From contig OY730477.1 in NCBI GenBank assembly GCA_963422745.1, positions 2,666,001-2,730,000 on the forward strand: a DNA stretch of 64,000 nucleotides, given 5' to 3'. This stretch comes from G963422745 sp963422745. GTDB taxonomy: Bacteria; Actinomycetota; Acidimicrobiia; Acidimicrobiales; Aldehydirespiratoraceae. A program made the translations under genes and the position numbers. The notes under the pieces are model-generated. The model searched no databases, was not told the origin of the DNA, and saw only the letters and a list, made by a program, of their open reading frames with translations. Below are positions 23,956-32,525 of this stretch, in pieces (the stretch's first letter is position 1; every line of letters starts with the position of its first letter).

Positions 23956-25740
23956 TCAGTTCTCCAGTTGCAAGGCACTGATAAAGGCCTCTTGGGGGAT
24001 GTCCACCCGGCCGATCGACTTCATCCGCTTCTTGCCTAGTTTTTGCTTCTTTAACAACTTGTTCTTGCGGGTCACGTCCCCGCCATAGAGCTTCGCCGTC
24101 ACGTCCTTGCGGTAGGCACGCACGGTTTCACGAGCAATGATCCGTCCACCAATGGCGGCTTGGATCGGCACCTCGAATTGCTGGCGTGGAATCAACTCCT
24201 TGAGTTTCTCGGTCATGTTGCGGCCGTAGGTGTAGGCCTTGTCTCGGTGGACGATGGTGCTGAAGGCGTCCACCGGCTCGCCGTGCAACAGCAGATCCAC
24301 CTTCACGAGGTCGGACACCGCGTAGCCATCAGGCTCATAATCGAGACTGGCGTATCCCTGGGTTCGGCTCTTGAGTTGATCGAAGAAATCGATAACGACC
24401 TCAGCGAGGGGTAGCCGGTAGTTGATCTCGACCCGCTCTGAGGAGAGATATTGCATCCCGAGGAGTTCGCCACGGCGACCCTGGCAGAGACCCATCACGG
24501 TACCGGTGTAGTTCGTGGGCGTCAGCACACCGGCTCGCAGGTAAGGCTCGGAAACCGATGAGATCTCGCCCGGCGGTGGCATCTCGGATGGGTTTGAGAC
24601 CACCACCTCGGACTGATTCGTCCGAGTCACGTGATACTCAACTGAAGGTGCAGTAGAGATCAGCGCCAAGTCGAATTCACGTTCGAGACGCTCGCGCACG
24701 ATTTCCATGTGAAGCAGTCCCAGGAACCCGCAGCGAAACCCGAAACCAAGAGCGCCTGAAGTTTCGGGTTCATAGGTGAACGACGAGTCGTTCAGTCGGA
24801 GCCGCTGCAGTGCCTCACGCAGGTCGGCGAACTCATCGCCCTCGATCGGGTAAAGCCCGGAGAAGACCATCGGCTTGGGTTCGGTGTATCCAGACAGAGG
24901 TTCGGTGGCCTGGTTGTGGACGGACGTGACAGTCTCACCGGAACGGGCCTCGCCGACGTTCTTTATTCCTGCGATGAGGTAACCGGTCTCGCCCGTACCG
25001 AGTTGATCGACCGGGAAATTGATGGGAAGGCGGACGCCGATCTCGTCGACGTAGTGGGAGGTGCCAGCGTGCATGAACCGAAGCTGGTCTCGGTTTCGTA
25101 GAACACCGCTGACAACCCGGATTGAGGAGACAACGCCTCGGTACTGATCAAAGTGGGAATCAAAGATCAGCGCCTGTAGTGGTGCTTTCGGGTCTCCGTC
25201 GGGTGGTCGCGTGTTTGCTATCAAGGCATCCAGCAACCCGGTCACCCCTTCGCCGGTCTTGGCAGAGATGCGATGAATGTCATCCGCGGGAATTCCAACC
25301 ACCTGCTCAATCTCCGCGGCGCAGCGATCTGGTTCAGCCGCGCTTAGGTCAATCTTGTTAAGGCAGGCAACGATCTCAAGATCCTTTTCCATTGCCAGAT
25401 AGCAGTTGGCGAGCGTCTGAGCCTCGATTCCCTGGGCTGCGTCGACTACCAGAATCACGCTCTCGCATGCCGCAAGCGAGCGGCTGACCTCGTAGCCGAA
25501 GTCGACATGACCGGGCGTGTCGATCAGGTTGATGACATGGCCGTTCCATTCCAGGCGCACGGACTGCAACTTGATGGTGATCCCACGCTCACGTTCGAGT
25601 TCCATGGAGTCGAGATACTGTGCGCGCATGTCTCGCACGGAGACAGCCCCGGTGAGTTCCAGCATGCGATCGGCGAGCGTGGACTTGCCGTGATCGATGT
25701 GGGCAATGATTGAAGTGTTGCGGATTCGGTTGAGATCCAT
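23956..25740 (-). CDS. lepA: Elongation factor 4 (LepA)
   Basis: The 594-residue GTPase has the G domain with AHIDHGKS (13-20), DTPGHVDF and NKIDL, EF-G-like domains II, III and V, and the LepA-specific C-terminal domain ending RVDIPQEAFISALQLEN. EF4 back-translocates or rescues stalled ribosomes. The length is standard and the start ATG leads directly into MDLNRIRNTSIIAHIDHGK. The 270 bases upstream, toward rpsT on the other strand, hold the divergent promoters, which I could not place. Confidence 0.98.
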   Translation of the reverse strand: MDLNRIRNTSIIAHIDHGKSTLADRMLELTGAVSVRDMRAQYLDSMELERERGITIKLQSVRLEWNGHVINLIDTPGHVDFGYEVSRSLAACESVILVVDAAQGIEAQTLANCYLAMEKDLEIVACLNKIDLSAAEPDRCAAEIEQVVGIPADDIHRISAKTGEGVTGLLDALIANTRPPDGDPKAPLQALIFDSHFDQYRGVVSSIRVVSGVLRNRDQLRFMHAGTSHYVDEIGVRLPINFPVDQLGTGETGYLIAGIKNVGEARSGETVTSVHNQATEPLSGYTEPKPMVFSGLYPIEGDEFADLREALQRLRLNDSSFTYEPETSGALGFGFRCGFLGLLHMEIVRERLEREFDLALISTAPSVEYHVTRTNQSEVVVSNPSEMPPPGEISSVSEPYLRAGVLTPTNYTGTVMGLCQGRRGELLGMQYLSSERVEINYRLPLAEVVIDFFDQLKSRTQGYASLDYEPDGYAVSDLVKVDLLLHGEPVDAFSTIVHRDKAYTYGRNMTEKLKELIPRQQFEVPIQAAIGGRIIARETVRAYRKDVTAKLYGGDVTRKNKLLKKQKLGKKRMKSIGRVDIPQEAFISALQLEN

Positions 25741-26010
25741 TTCGTGGACGCGACGTTACCGACATGAGGCCGCTTCCGGCCGCACATCGGACACTTCAAC
25801 CCCGGAATGCCCGCCCATCAAAGTTCACAACACTGCACCGAACGGGGCCAAACTACCTATTTGGTGCTGACCAACCGGACCATGCTCGCTCGGTCCTATG
25901 ACGTAGGATAAGGCCCATCACCCAACTGGTGCGGACCCGATGGCAGCGGCGATAGTATTACCGTGACGGCCCCAGGCCGCCGGTTCAGCCGAAGACCGAT
26001 AGGGATCGTC

Positions 26011-26268
26011 GTGGCAAACATCAAGTCGCAGATCAAGCGCAACCGCCAAAACGTAAAACGCAACCTCGCCAACCGCAAGGTGCGCTCGGAGATCCAAACA
26101 CGCACCGGGACCGCCCTCGCAGCGATCGACGCTGGATCCGACAATGCCGACGAAGCCGTTCGTGAGGCAATCAAGTGCATCGACAAGGCGGCCCAAAAGA
26201 GAGTTCTGCACAAGAACACCGCCGCCCGAAAGTCAAGCAGACTAGCCAAGCGACTCGCCAACGGCTAA
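26011..26268 (+). CDS. rpsT: 30S ribosomal protein S20
   Basis: From GTG 26011, with AGGGA upstream, the product is 85 residues: ANIKSQIKRNRQNVKRN at the N-terminus and VLHKNTAARKSSRLAKRL at the C-terminus, the normal S20 length and basic helical composition. S20 binds 16S rRNA early in 30S assembly. The upstream in-frame codons would add a 16-residue extension without family support. It is convergent with holA and divergent from lepA, the common bacterial lepA/rpsT/holA neighbourhood. Confidence 0.96.
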   Translation: MANIKSQIKRNRQNVKRNLANRKVRSEIQTRTGTALAAIDAGSDNADEAVREAIKCIDKAAQKRVLHKNTAARKSSRLAKRLANG

Positions 26269-26288
26269 GGCTCCGGCGACCAAGAAGA

Positions 26289-27329
26289 TCAGCGCCCGCG
26301 GGACAGGTACGCAAGTCGGACCACAAGAACCTCCGCCACCAGTTCCGGCGGCCAGTCTTTGGTACCTCGAAGCGTGAGATCGGCCTCGGCGAGCAGATCA
26401 ATCGCCCGGTGGATTCTGTCGCTGCCGAGCCGTCGGGTTTGCCTCAACGCCTTCTTGGCAGGAAACGTTGATCCCTTCATGTTGAGCAGCGCCGCGGCCT
26501 GCTCGTCGTCAAGCATCTCGGCACCGTCAAGTCGCAACATGTTGGCGTAATGCCTGTGCAGCAACGACACCAGTCGGAACACTGCACCGTTTCGTTCGAG
26601 GACTACATCCTCATAAGGGATCAGGCGCTGCAATAGCTCCAGCGCAGCAACTACATCCCCGCTGTCCAGAGCATCGCTGAGCGCCCAGGGCGCAGCCGAC
26701 CCCGGATCTCCACCATATGTGGCGATATCGGCAGCGGTGACTTTGCTGCCCTCACCAAGAGCTCCTTCAAGGGTACGTACTAAGCCCACGACACGACTGC
26801 GATCCTCACCGAGCAGTTCGGTAACTGCGGCGACCGCACCCCGATCAAAGCTGAGGGACGATGCCTCAAGCCGACTCCGCAGCCAACTCCGTCCGTCGGC
26901 GGCTCGAGTTGGGACACCGATGCGCACCACAGTGGCGTCAGCGGAGCGTGCCGCCCGATCCAAGGCCTTGGGCAGCCCCGGCATGCGGTCCATCTTGGGG
27001 TCCACACCCTTTTCCCACACGAGCACCAAGTCGGTGGTGTTGAGGCAGTTCTTTATGATCGACACGACCGACCCATATTGGTCTTTGCGGGCGAATCTGC
27101 TCAGATGACGACCCACCACTACCCGTTTATTCGTGAGAAATGGCGGGGTTCGGGCGGCGTCCACCAGCCGAGCCGGGTCCCACCCTCCGTCCTCGTTGCG
27201 ATAGTCGTCCTCGGTAAGCGTTTCGAGCATCAAGCTTCGGTCGCCGTCGGCTACCAGTTCGTTGATCGTGGTGGTGACGGTCTCTGCGACCAGCACATGG
27301 TTGTCGCCTACAATTAGTCGGACGACCAC
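26289..27329 (-). CDS. holA: DNA polymerase III delta subunit
   Basis: From GTG 27329, with GGAGA seven bases upstream, the product is 346 residues. It shows the HolA pattern: LIVGDNHVLVAETVTTTINELV, RTPPFLTNKRVVVGRHLSRF, and the C-terminal LLNMKGSTFPAKKALRQTRRLG and RGTKDWPPELVAEVLVVRLA segments. Delta opens the sliding clamp in the clamp loader. It follows folP with a 16-base overlap and comEC before that, matching the comEC-holA-rpsT order of many bacteria. Starts upstream of this GTG would lie inside folP. Confidence 0.9.
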   Translation of the reverse strand: MVVRLIVGDNHVLVAETVTTTINELVADGDRSLMLETLTEDDYRNEDGGWDPARLVDAARTPPFLTNKRVVVGRHLSRFARKDQYGSVVSIIKNCLNTTDLVLVWEKGVDPKMDRMPGLPKALDRAARSADATVVRIGVPTRAADGRSWLRSRLEASSLSFDRGAVAAVTELLGEDRSRVVGLVRTLEGALGEGSKVTAADIATYGGDPGSAAPWALSDALDSGDVVAALELLQRLIPYEDVVLERNGAVFRLVSLLHRHYANMLRLDGAEMLDDEQAAALLNMKGSTFPAKKALRQTRRLGSDRIHRAIDLLAEADLTLRGTKDWPPELVAEVLVVRLAYLSRGR

Positions 27330-28303
27330 GTCGGCTCTCCGGAGATGCACGTTAGCGCAGGGTTGCTTGAAGGCTTTGAGTCTGAGGGTTGAGTGCTCGC
27401 CGTGCATGACGATGAGTCACTATGACGCTGGAGAACCGCACTCATCACTTGAGCTACCCGACGACTGCCCGCTACGTCATGGGCGCGCAGTACACGACAT
27501 CCCAGGGCGATGCCCAAGGCATGTGCACCAATGGTGGATTCTCGACGATCGTCAACGTCGGTGTCGATGATCTGGCCGAGAAAGCCCTTGTTGCTTGCCG
27601 AGAGCAACACCGCGAAACCCAGTGCGGCGAGCTCATCGCTGCGTCGCAACAGTTCCAGCGACATTGACGGTGTCTTACCCAAATCGAGCCCGGCGTCAAG
27701 CATGATCCGTGTGGCGGGAATACCGGCGGCGAGCGCCGATCTCGCCTTGCAACGCAAGTTATCGATGACTTCCAAGCACACATCGCCATAATCGGGACGG
27801 GGGTCGGCAATCCGGGGTCCCAGTCGTGTGTGTGTTGCAACCACGGAGGCGCCGTGGCGAGCCGCGACCTGCAGATAGTTCGGATCGATGAATCCGCCAA
27901 TGTCGTTGCCAATGCAGGCTCCGGCGGCCAGAGCCTGCCCTAGCACCTCCGAGCGGTAGGTGTCAACCGAGATGGGCAGATCAAAGCGCCGCACGAGTGC
28001 TCCAACAGCGGGCACGACCCGTTCGATCTCGGCTTCTACGGTCACCTCGGGACCAGGACCCGCCTTGACGCCCCCGACATCGAGACAGTCTGCGCCTTCG
28101 TTAACGAGCTGTTCGGCTTGTCGCAGGAAATCGTCGAAGGACCAATACGCGCCGCGGTCGTAAAACGAGTCCGGAGTGCGGTTCAAGATTCCCATGACAA
28201 GTGCTCGGGTGGTTGTGTCAAAGCGTGACTTCCCGAGTTCGAGAATCATCAACGAGACGCTATCGGGCTGTATCCCGGCGACCCCGGACCCGCACACGAT
28301 CAA
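27314..28303 (-). CDS. folP: Dihydropteroate synthase family protein
   Basis: The 329-residue TIM-barrel protein has MGILNRTPDSFYDRG (phosphate/pterin site), DCLDVGGVKAGPG, SVDTYRSEVLGQAL, GNDIGGF and VLRAHDV. The usual SRK motif of loop 7 is replaced by SASNKGFLG, as in divergent actinobacterial homologs, so activity is likely but unproven. The barrel ends near residue 292; the last 35 or so residues are Ser/Pro-rich and run into holA. ATG 28303 overlaps the comEC stop as ATGA. It makes dihydropteroate if active; the alternative is a non-canonical pterin-binding paralog. Confidence 0.82.
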   Translation of the reverse strand: MIVCGSGVAGIQPDSVSLMILELGKSRFDTTTRALVMGILNRTPDSFYDRGAYWSFDDFLRQAEQLVNEGADCLDVGGVKAGPGPEVTVEAEIERVVPAVGALVRRFDLPISVDTYRSEVLGQALAAGACIGNDIGGFIDPNYLQVAARHGASVVATHTRLGPRIADPRPDYGDVCLEVIDNLRCKARSALAAGIPATRIMLDAGLDLGKTPSMSLELLRRSDELAALGFAVLLSASNKGFLGQIIDTDVDDRRESTIGAHALGIALGCRVLRAHDVAGSRRVAQVMSAVLQRHSDSSSCTASTQPSDSKPSSNPALTCISGEPTWSSD

Positions 28304-30075
28304 CCCAACGAAACCCGGACATCAAGATCGGGCCTTGCGCCAGCTACCGTGACCACCGCATCGCCGACCCGAACGATGTCGCCTGATTGAACGGTGTGAG
28401 CTCCAGGTACGCGGTGCATCGGAGGCGCCACCACTACCGTTGAGTAGCGATCTGTAAGTGCGATGACCGCGAGCGCGTCTGACAGATCACCGTCGCTGGC
28501 AACTATGAGATCGATTCGGTTCACACCGGCCCTACGAACACCTTCCAACAGGCGACGTGGTGATCCGGGATCCTTCAGCATTACCACGACGTTGTCCTTG
28601 ACACGGTGGGCGATAGCGCCGCCATCAACCTTGGTCGTCCCCTGTTTCAGGTGGGGCGCGTTGCGTAACGACATGACGCAGACCAACAACAGGATCACTA
28701 CTGCCCCCGAGCTGGCAACCCGACAACGGCTGAGAACCGCCAGGATCATTGCTGCGCTGGCTGCGAGAACCGAAACGACACCCAGTTCTGCCTGTGGCAT
28801 GGCAGCAGCGGTAGCCGCCACACCCCCGATCCAGCTCAACATCAGATGTATCGGCCAATGGATCACCGCTGCCACAACTCCGCCGAACACACCGGCGAGC
28901 ATTCCAGCGGAGAAGCCCCACATCATCACCGGACCCGATAACGGACCCGCCAAAAGGTTGGCCGGTAGTGTGGCAAGCGGCATCGGTCCGAACGTTGCCA
29001 ACAGCAGTGGCGCCACACCGACTTGGGCCGCAGCGGTAGTTGCAAAGGCCACACGCAAGGGCATCGGACCCCTCAACCGCCCGGCGATCGATTCGGACAA
29101 CCAGACGATAGCTGCGGTTGCCGCAGCCGAGAGCCGAAAAGCCAGCACATGCACTAAGAAGGGATCAACGAGCAGCAGAACGGTCACAGCCACCGACAAC
29201 GCACGACGACCGCTGACCGGTCTGCCCACGGCTATCGAACCCACCCCAACGGCGGCCATGACAACTGCACGCAGAACCGACGGCTCGAATCGGGTGAGAA
29301 CGGCGAAGAACAACAAGAGCGCACCGAGTATCACAAGCCGAACACCGGGTCTCGCCCAGAGCAGGAAAGGCGTGGCCAAGGCCAGCACAAAGGCCACGTT
29401 TTGACCCGACACGACCAGAAGGTGGCCCAGGCCCGCAGCTCGAAAGTCGTCGGCGACAACCGGGGTCTGGTCCCGATCGTCGCCGATCACCATGCCAAGA
29501 AACAACGCCCGCTGCTCCTCGGGCAGCGCCTCGGCACCGCGAGCGAGGATGCGACGGATTTCGTTCGCGACTCGGGTTACGGGCGATCCCGCAGCAAACG
29601 TCTCGATCCGATCAACCATGAGTCGCCCTGTGACGTGACGCCAGCGTGACCAATCATCGTCGGGGTCAGTCGGCCTGATCGTGCCGACCACACGGACGCG
29701 CTCCCCAGATAGTCGATCATCGAGACGGCCCGCCGACGGCCCATGAGCCCTCAGGGTCATCCGTGCGTTGGCGACGCGGGCGGTGGCTCGCACGCTGTAG
29801 GGACCCACAGGGCGCGGGTCGTCAAGCAGCGTGACCCAACCTTCGAAAGAACCCGCATCCGCAGGCTTTATGGTCGCCTCAGATCTTGCGCATATGGTGC
29901 TGGCCACAACAAGCAACGCGAGTCCCATAACCGCGGATGCAAACACAGCCGATTCGGGTACAGAAGCGGTGAGTGCGATTACCAGGGCAACCACCAAGAC
30001 GCACAACCAGACCGGAAATGGGTACCCCAGCAAGGCACCTACCACCGCTCCCAATACCGCAGCGTGTGCTCTCAC
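28300..30075 (-). CDS. comEC: ComEC/Rec2-family DNA uptake channel, without catalytic β-lactamase domain
   Basis: The 591-residue membrane protein has an N-terminal OB-like DUF4131 region, then the Competence domain with GLGHLLVVSGQNVAFVLAL and about eight to ten helices. ComEC forms the inner-membrane channel for transforming DNA. In most homologs a metallo-β-lactamase domain follows; here the last 120 residues keep only a remnant (DNVVVMLKDPGSPRRLLEGV … LIVASDGDL) with no HxHxDH metal site. The nuclease role proposed for that domain is therefore missing or supplied elsewhere. It follows comEA by 31 bases and overlaps folP. Confidence 0.9.
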   Translation of the reverse strand: MRAHAAVLGAVVGALLGYPFPVWLCVLVVALVIALTASVPESAVFASAVMGLALLVVASTICARSEATIKPADAGSFEGWVTLLDDPRPVGPYSVRATARVANARMTLRAHGPSAGRLDDRLSGERVRVVGTIRPTDPDDDWSRWRHVTGRLMVDRIETFAAGSPVTRVANEIRRILARGAEALPEEQRALFLGMVIGDDRDQTPVVADDFRAAGLGHLLVVSGQNVAFVLALATPFLLWARPGVRLVILGALLLFFAVLTRFEPSVLRAVVMAAVGVGSIAVGRPVSGRRALSVAVTVLLLVDPFLVHVLAFRLSAAATAAIVWLSESIAGRLRGPMPLRVAFATTAAAQVGVAPLLLATFGPMPLATLPANLLAGPLSGPVMMWGFSAGMLAGVFGGVVAAVIHWPIHLMLSWIGGVAATAAAMPQAELGVVSVLAASAAMILAVLSRCRVASSGAVVILLLVCVMSLRNAPHLKQGTTKVDGGAIAHRVKDNVVVMLKDPGSPRRLLEGVRRAGVNRIDLIVASDGDLSDALAVIALTDRYSTVVVAPPMHRVPGAHTVQSGDIVRVGDAVVTVAGARPDLDVRVSLG

Positions 30076-30106
30076 AGCTCGACGACCGACGCGGCCGCGC
30101 GCACGC

Positions 30107-30910
30107 TCACGTCTGGGCGAAGGGTCTGAGCTGTTCCAGTTTGGCCGGGCCGATGCCAGCTACGTCAACTAGGTCATCAAGCGTAACGAACGCTCCGTTG
30201 CTGTTGCGGTGTTCAATGATCGCTGCTGCTACAACAGGCCCGACGCCGGGCAAGGTCTGCAAGGAGGACGCATCAGCATGGTTGACGTCAACACGTCCCG
30301 GATTGTCGCCTTCTCCTCTAGCCGAGGTGCCCCTGGAGGGCAGAGCAACCTCGGGCATTTCCTCACCCACCGTAGGAACCCAAACCCTCTGTTGATCGCT
30401 CAGCAGCAAGGCAAGGTTGATGCGTGAACGATCGGCTTGCAGGGCGAATCCTCCGGCGGCTTGAATGGCGTCAATGACACGACTCTTGGGCGCCAACTCA
30501 TGTACGCCTGGGACCTTCACAGCACCGTCAACGTGTACAACAAGTGGCTCGGGTGCCGCGATGGTGGCAGACGGGATCGATATCTCCGTTGCGGCTGGAA
30601 GAACGACCTCAGGAACCGAGGTGGGCGTAGCGAACGCCCACCATGCACCCACACCGGCCGCGGCAACGACCAACGCACCCACTACTACTCCAAATGGGCT
30701 GAGCCCAAGCCGGTCGGCGAGTTGACCTGGCGCGTTCTTGAGGGACAACCTGGGTTCTTCAAACCGGGGTTGTCCGTCACCGGGTGTCCTCGCCGCTGAT
30801 GCTGGGGTCTTGTCGGTCGGGTTGATCCCGGATCGTGACCGGGGCCCGGCACGCGGCACCTCGGTTGGTGGTTGGCCGGGTGCGGCTCGGCCCGAGATCT
30901 TCGACGACAT
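30107..30910 (-). CDS. comEA: ComEA-like DNA receptor with SLBB and helix-hairpin-helix domains
   Basis: The 267-residue protein has a long cytoplasmic Pro-rich N-terminus, one membrane helix (about 74-93), an SLBB domain (VVHVDGAVKVPGVHELAP … VIDAIQAAGGF) and a C-terminal double HhH motif (DVNHADASSLQTLPGVGPVV … LVDVAGIGPAKLEQL). ComEA binds incoming double-stranded DNA outside the membrane. Placement directly upstream of comEC supports a competence role. Together they suggest natural transformation capacity, though pilus genes are outside the window. Confidence 0.93.
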   Translation of the reverse strand: MSSKISGRAAPGQPPTEVPRAGPRSRSGINPTDKTPASAARTPGDGQPRFEEPRLSLKNAPGQLADRLGLSPFGVVVGALVVAAAGVGAWWAFATPTSVPEVVLPAATEISIPSATIAAPEPLVVHVDGAVKVPGVHELAPKSRVIDAIQAAGGFALQADRSRINLALLLSDQQRVWVPTVGEEMPEVALPSRGTSARGEGDNPGRVDVNHADASSLQTLPGVGPVVAAAIIEHRNSNGAFVTLDDLVDVAGIGPAKLEQLRPFAQT

Positions 30911-31056
30911 CGCTATCCGACGCTACCCGGCTGCGAACACCCGTGGTCGAGATATCTCCGTGCCAAACACCCGGTCAATTCAAAGCCGCGGCTTCGCAAA
31001 GCGAACTGATCAATTGACAGCCTTCATGGCGTTGTTCGCGTCGCACAACACCTGCT

Positions 31057-31453
31057 GGGCCAAAACCACCAAACCAACCCCTCGGTCAGCCCCTCAAAAC
31101 CACGCTACAACCCAAACGCGATGGGCCAAAACCACCAAACCAACCCCTCGGTCAGCCCCACAAAACCACGCTACAACCCAAACGCGATGGGCCAAAACCA
31201 CCAAACCAACCCCTCGGTCAGCCCCACAAAACCACGCTACAACCCAAACGCGATGGGCCAAAACCACCAAACCAACCCCTCGGTCAGCCCCTCAAAACCA
31301 CGCTACAACCCAAACGCGATGGGCCAAAACCACCAAACCAACCCCTCGGTCAGCCCACATAAAATCGCGCTACAACCCAAACGCGATGGGCCAATACCAC
31401 CAAACCAACCCCTCGGTCAGCCCGCAAGAAATCGCGCTACACCACAACACCTT
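31057..31453. repeat. Tandem array of 66/67-bp units, six copies
   Basis: Units beginning GGGCCAAAACCACCAAACCA start at 31057, 31123, 31189, 31255, 31321 and 31388 (periods 66, 66, 66, 66, 67). The first four are almost identical; the last two drift, with AAATCGCGC replacing AAACCACGC. One 66-base unit has 29 C, 23 A, 9 G and 5 T on this strand. The array fills the divergent gap between comEA and the PAC2 gene. Open frames through it, one per phase, arise from the periodicity. The remaining bases to 31545 hold no clear promoter. Confidence 0.96.
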
Positions 31454-31545
31454 CCGAGCTAATGCCGCCAAACCACCCGTAATGGTCGGCCCATAAGATC
31501 GTGCTGCACCACAAGCCTGTCGAACCAATGCCGTACCCTGGCGTC

Positions 31546-32436
31546 ATGAACCGCCCGGTCAACCCCGACGATCTAGTAACAATATTACGCAACCCTGATC
31601 TTGCGGATCCCGTACTGCTCGTACACTTCGACGGTTGGATCGACGCCGGTCACAGCGCGGCTCTGGCCGTGGAGAGAATCCTGGGCCAATTTGGACGGTC
31701 GACACTGGCAACGTTCGAGACGGAATGGCTGCTGGACCATCGCGCCCGGCGTCCGACCCTGCACATCGTCGACGGTGTGAATGTGGGCATGGACTGGCCT
31801 GTTATCAAGCTTGAAGTAGGGCGCGACACGAACGGAACCGACGTGCTCGTGCTACACGGTGCAGAACCCGACCATCACTGGCGTACGTTCACCGAGGCGG
31901 TCCTGGGGCTGGCTCAGCGCTTCGGTGTGACCAAGATGGTGGGGCTCGGTGCCTACCCAGCGCCTGCTCCCCACACCCGTCCTGCACGGGTATCGCTCAC
32001 ATCAAGCGCGACCAACTCTGCAGACCTCGTGCTCACCGATGTCACGCTTGATGTCCCAGGCGGTGTCGAATCGGCGCTGGAGCAAGCCTTCAGGTCGGCC
32101 GATATTGATGCCATGGGTATGTGGGTCCAGGTTCCCCACTACGTTTCCGTCGTGCCGTACCCGCCGGCAGCTCTGGCGATCATTGGCGGGCTGGAGCAAA
32201 TCGCCGGGGTCCGCTTCGACACAGCAGATCTCGCCACTGAGGCTCTCGCCACCCGGAACCGTCTCGATGAACTCATCACCCACAACGACGACCACATGAA
32301 AATGCTCGCCCAACTCGAGAATGCTTTCGATCAGGACGGACGAAACGAAGACCTGCCATCGTCGGAAGATCTTGCAGCCGAGATTGAGCGCTTCTTGCGC
32401 AGCCAAGGCGACGGCGATGTCGCGCCAGCTGGGTAA
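31546..32436 (+). CDS. PAC2-family protein
   Basis: From ATG 31546 the product is 296 residues with the PAC2 fold: DPVLLVHFDGWIDAGHSAA at the N-terminus, WPVIKLEVG, VLVLHGAEPDHHWRTF, MVGLGAYPAPAPHTRP and MWVQVPHYVSVVPYPPAALA, then a helical acidic C-terminus. PAC2 proteins are related to eukaryotic proteasome assembly chaperones and are common in actinobacteria, with no settled biochemical role. No proteasome genes lie in the window. An upstream GTG (31501) would add 15 residues and is less likely. Confidence 0.87.
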   Translation: MNRPVNPDDLVTILRNPDLADPVLLVHFDGWIDAGHSAALAVERILGQFGRSTLATFETEWLLDHRARRPTLHIVDGVNVGMDWPVIKLEVGRDTNGTDVLVLHGAEPDHHWRTFTEAVLGLAQRFGVTKMVGLGAYPAPAPHTRPARVSLTSSATNSADLVLTDVTLDVPGGVESALEQAFRSADIDAMGMWVQVPHYVSVVPYPPAALAIIGGLEQIAGVRFDTADLATEALATRNRLDELITHNDDHMKMLAQLENAFDQDGRNEDLPSSEDLAAEIERFLRSQGDGDVAPAG

Positions 32437-32525
32437 CTCAGCCCCCATTGATAGAAATCCGCCCTCATCTTTGGCCACGAGCAACCAGTCAGCCATATAC
32501 CCATTTCAGACAGCCAGGTACTCCC

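Noticed and set aside
28463..29404. 313-residue plus-strand ORF
   Set aside because: Antisense to comEC, Thr/Ala/Pro-rich shadow frame with no recognisable motif.
30738..31496. 252-residue plus-strand ORF and parallel frames through the 66-bp array
   Set aside because: The frame is open only because 66 is a multiple of three; it begins antisense to comEA, repeats one 22-residue block and matches no family.
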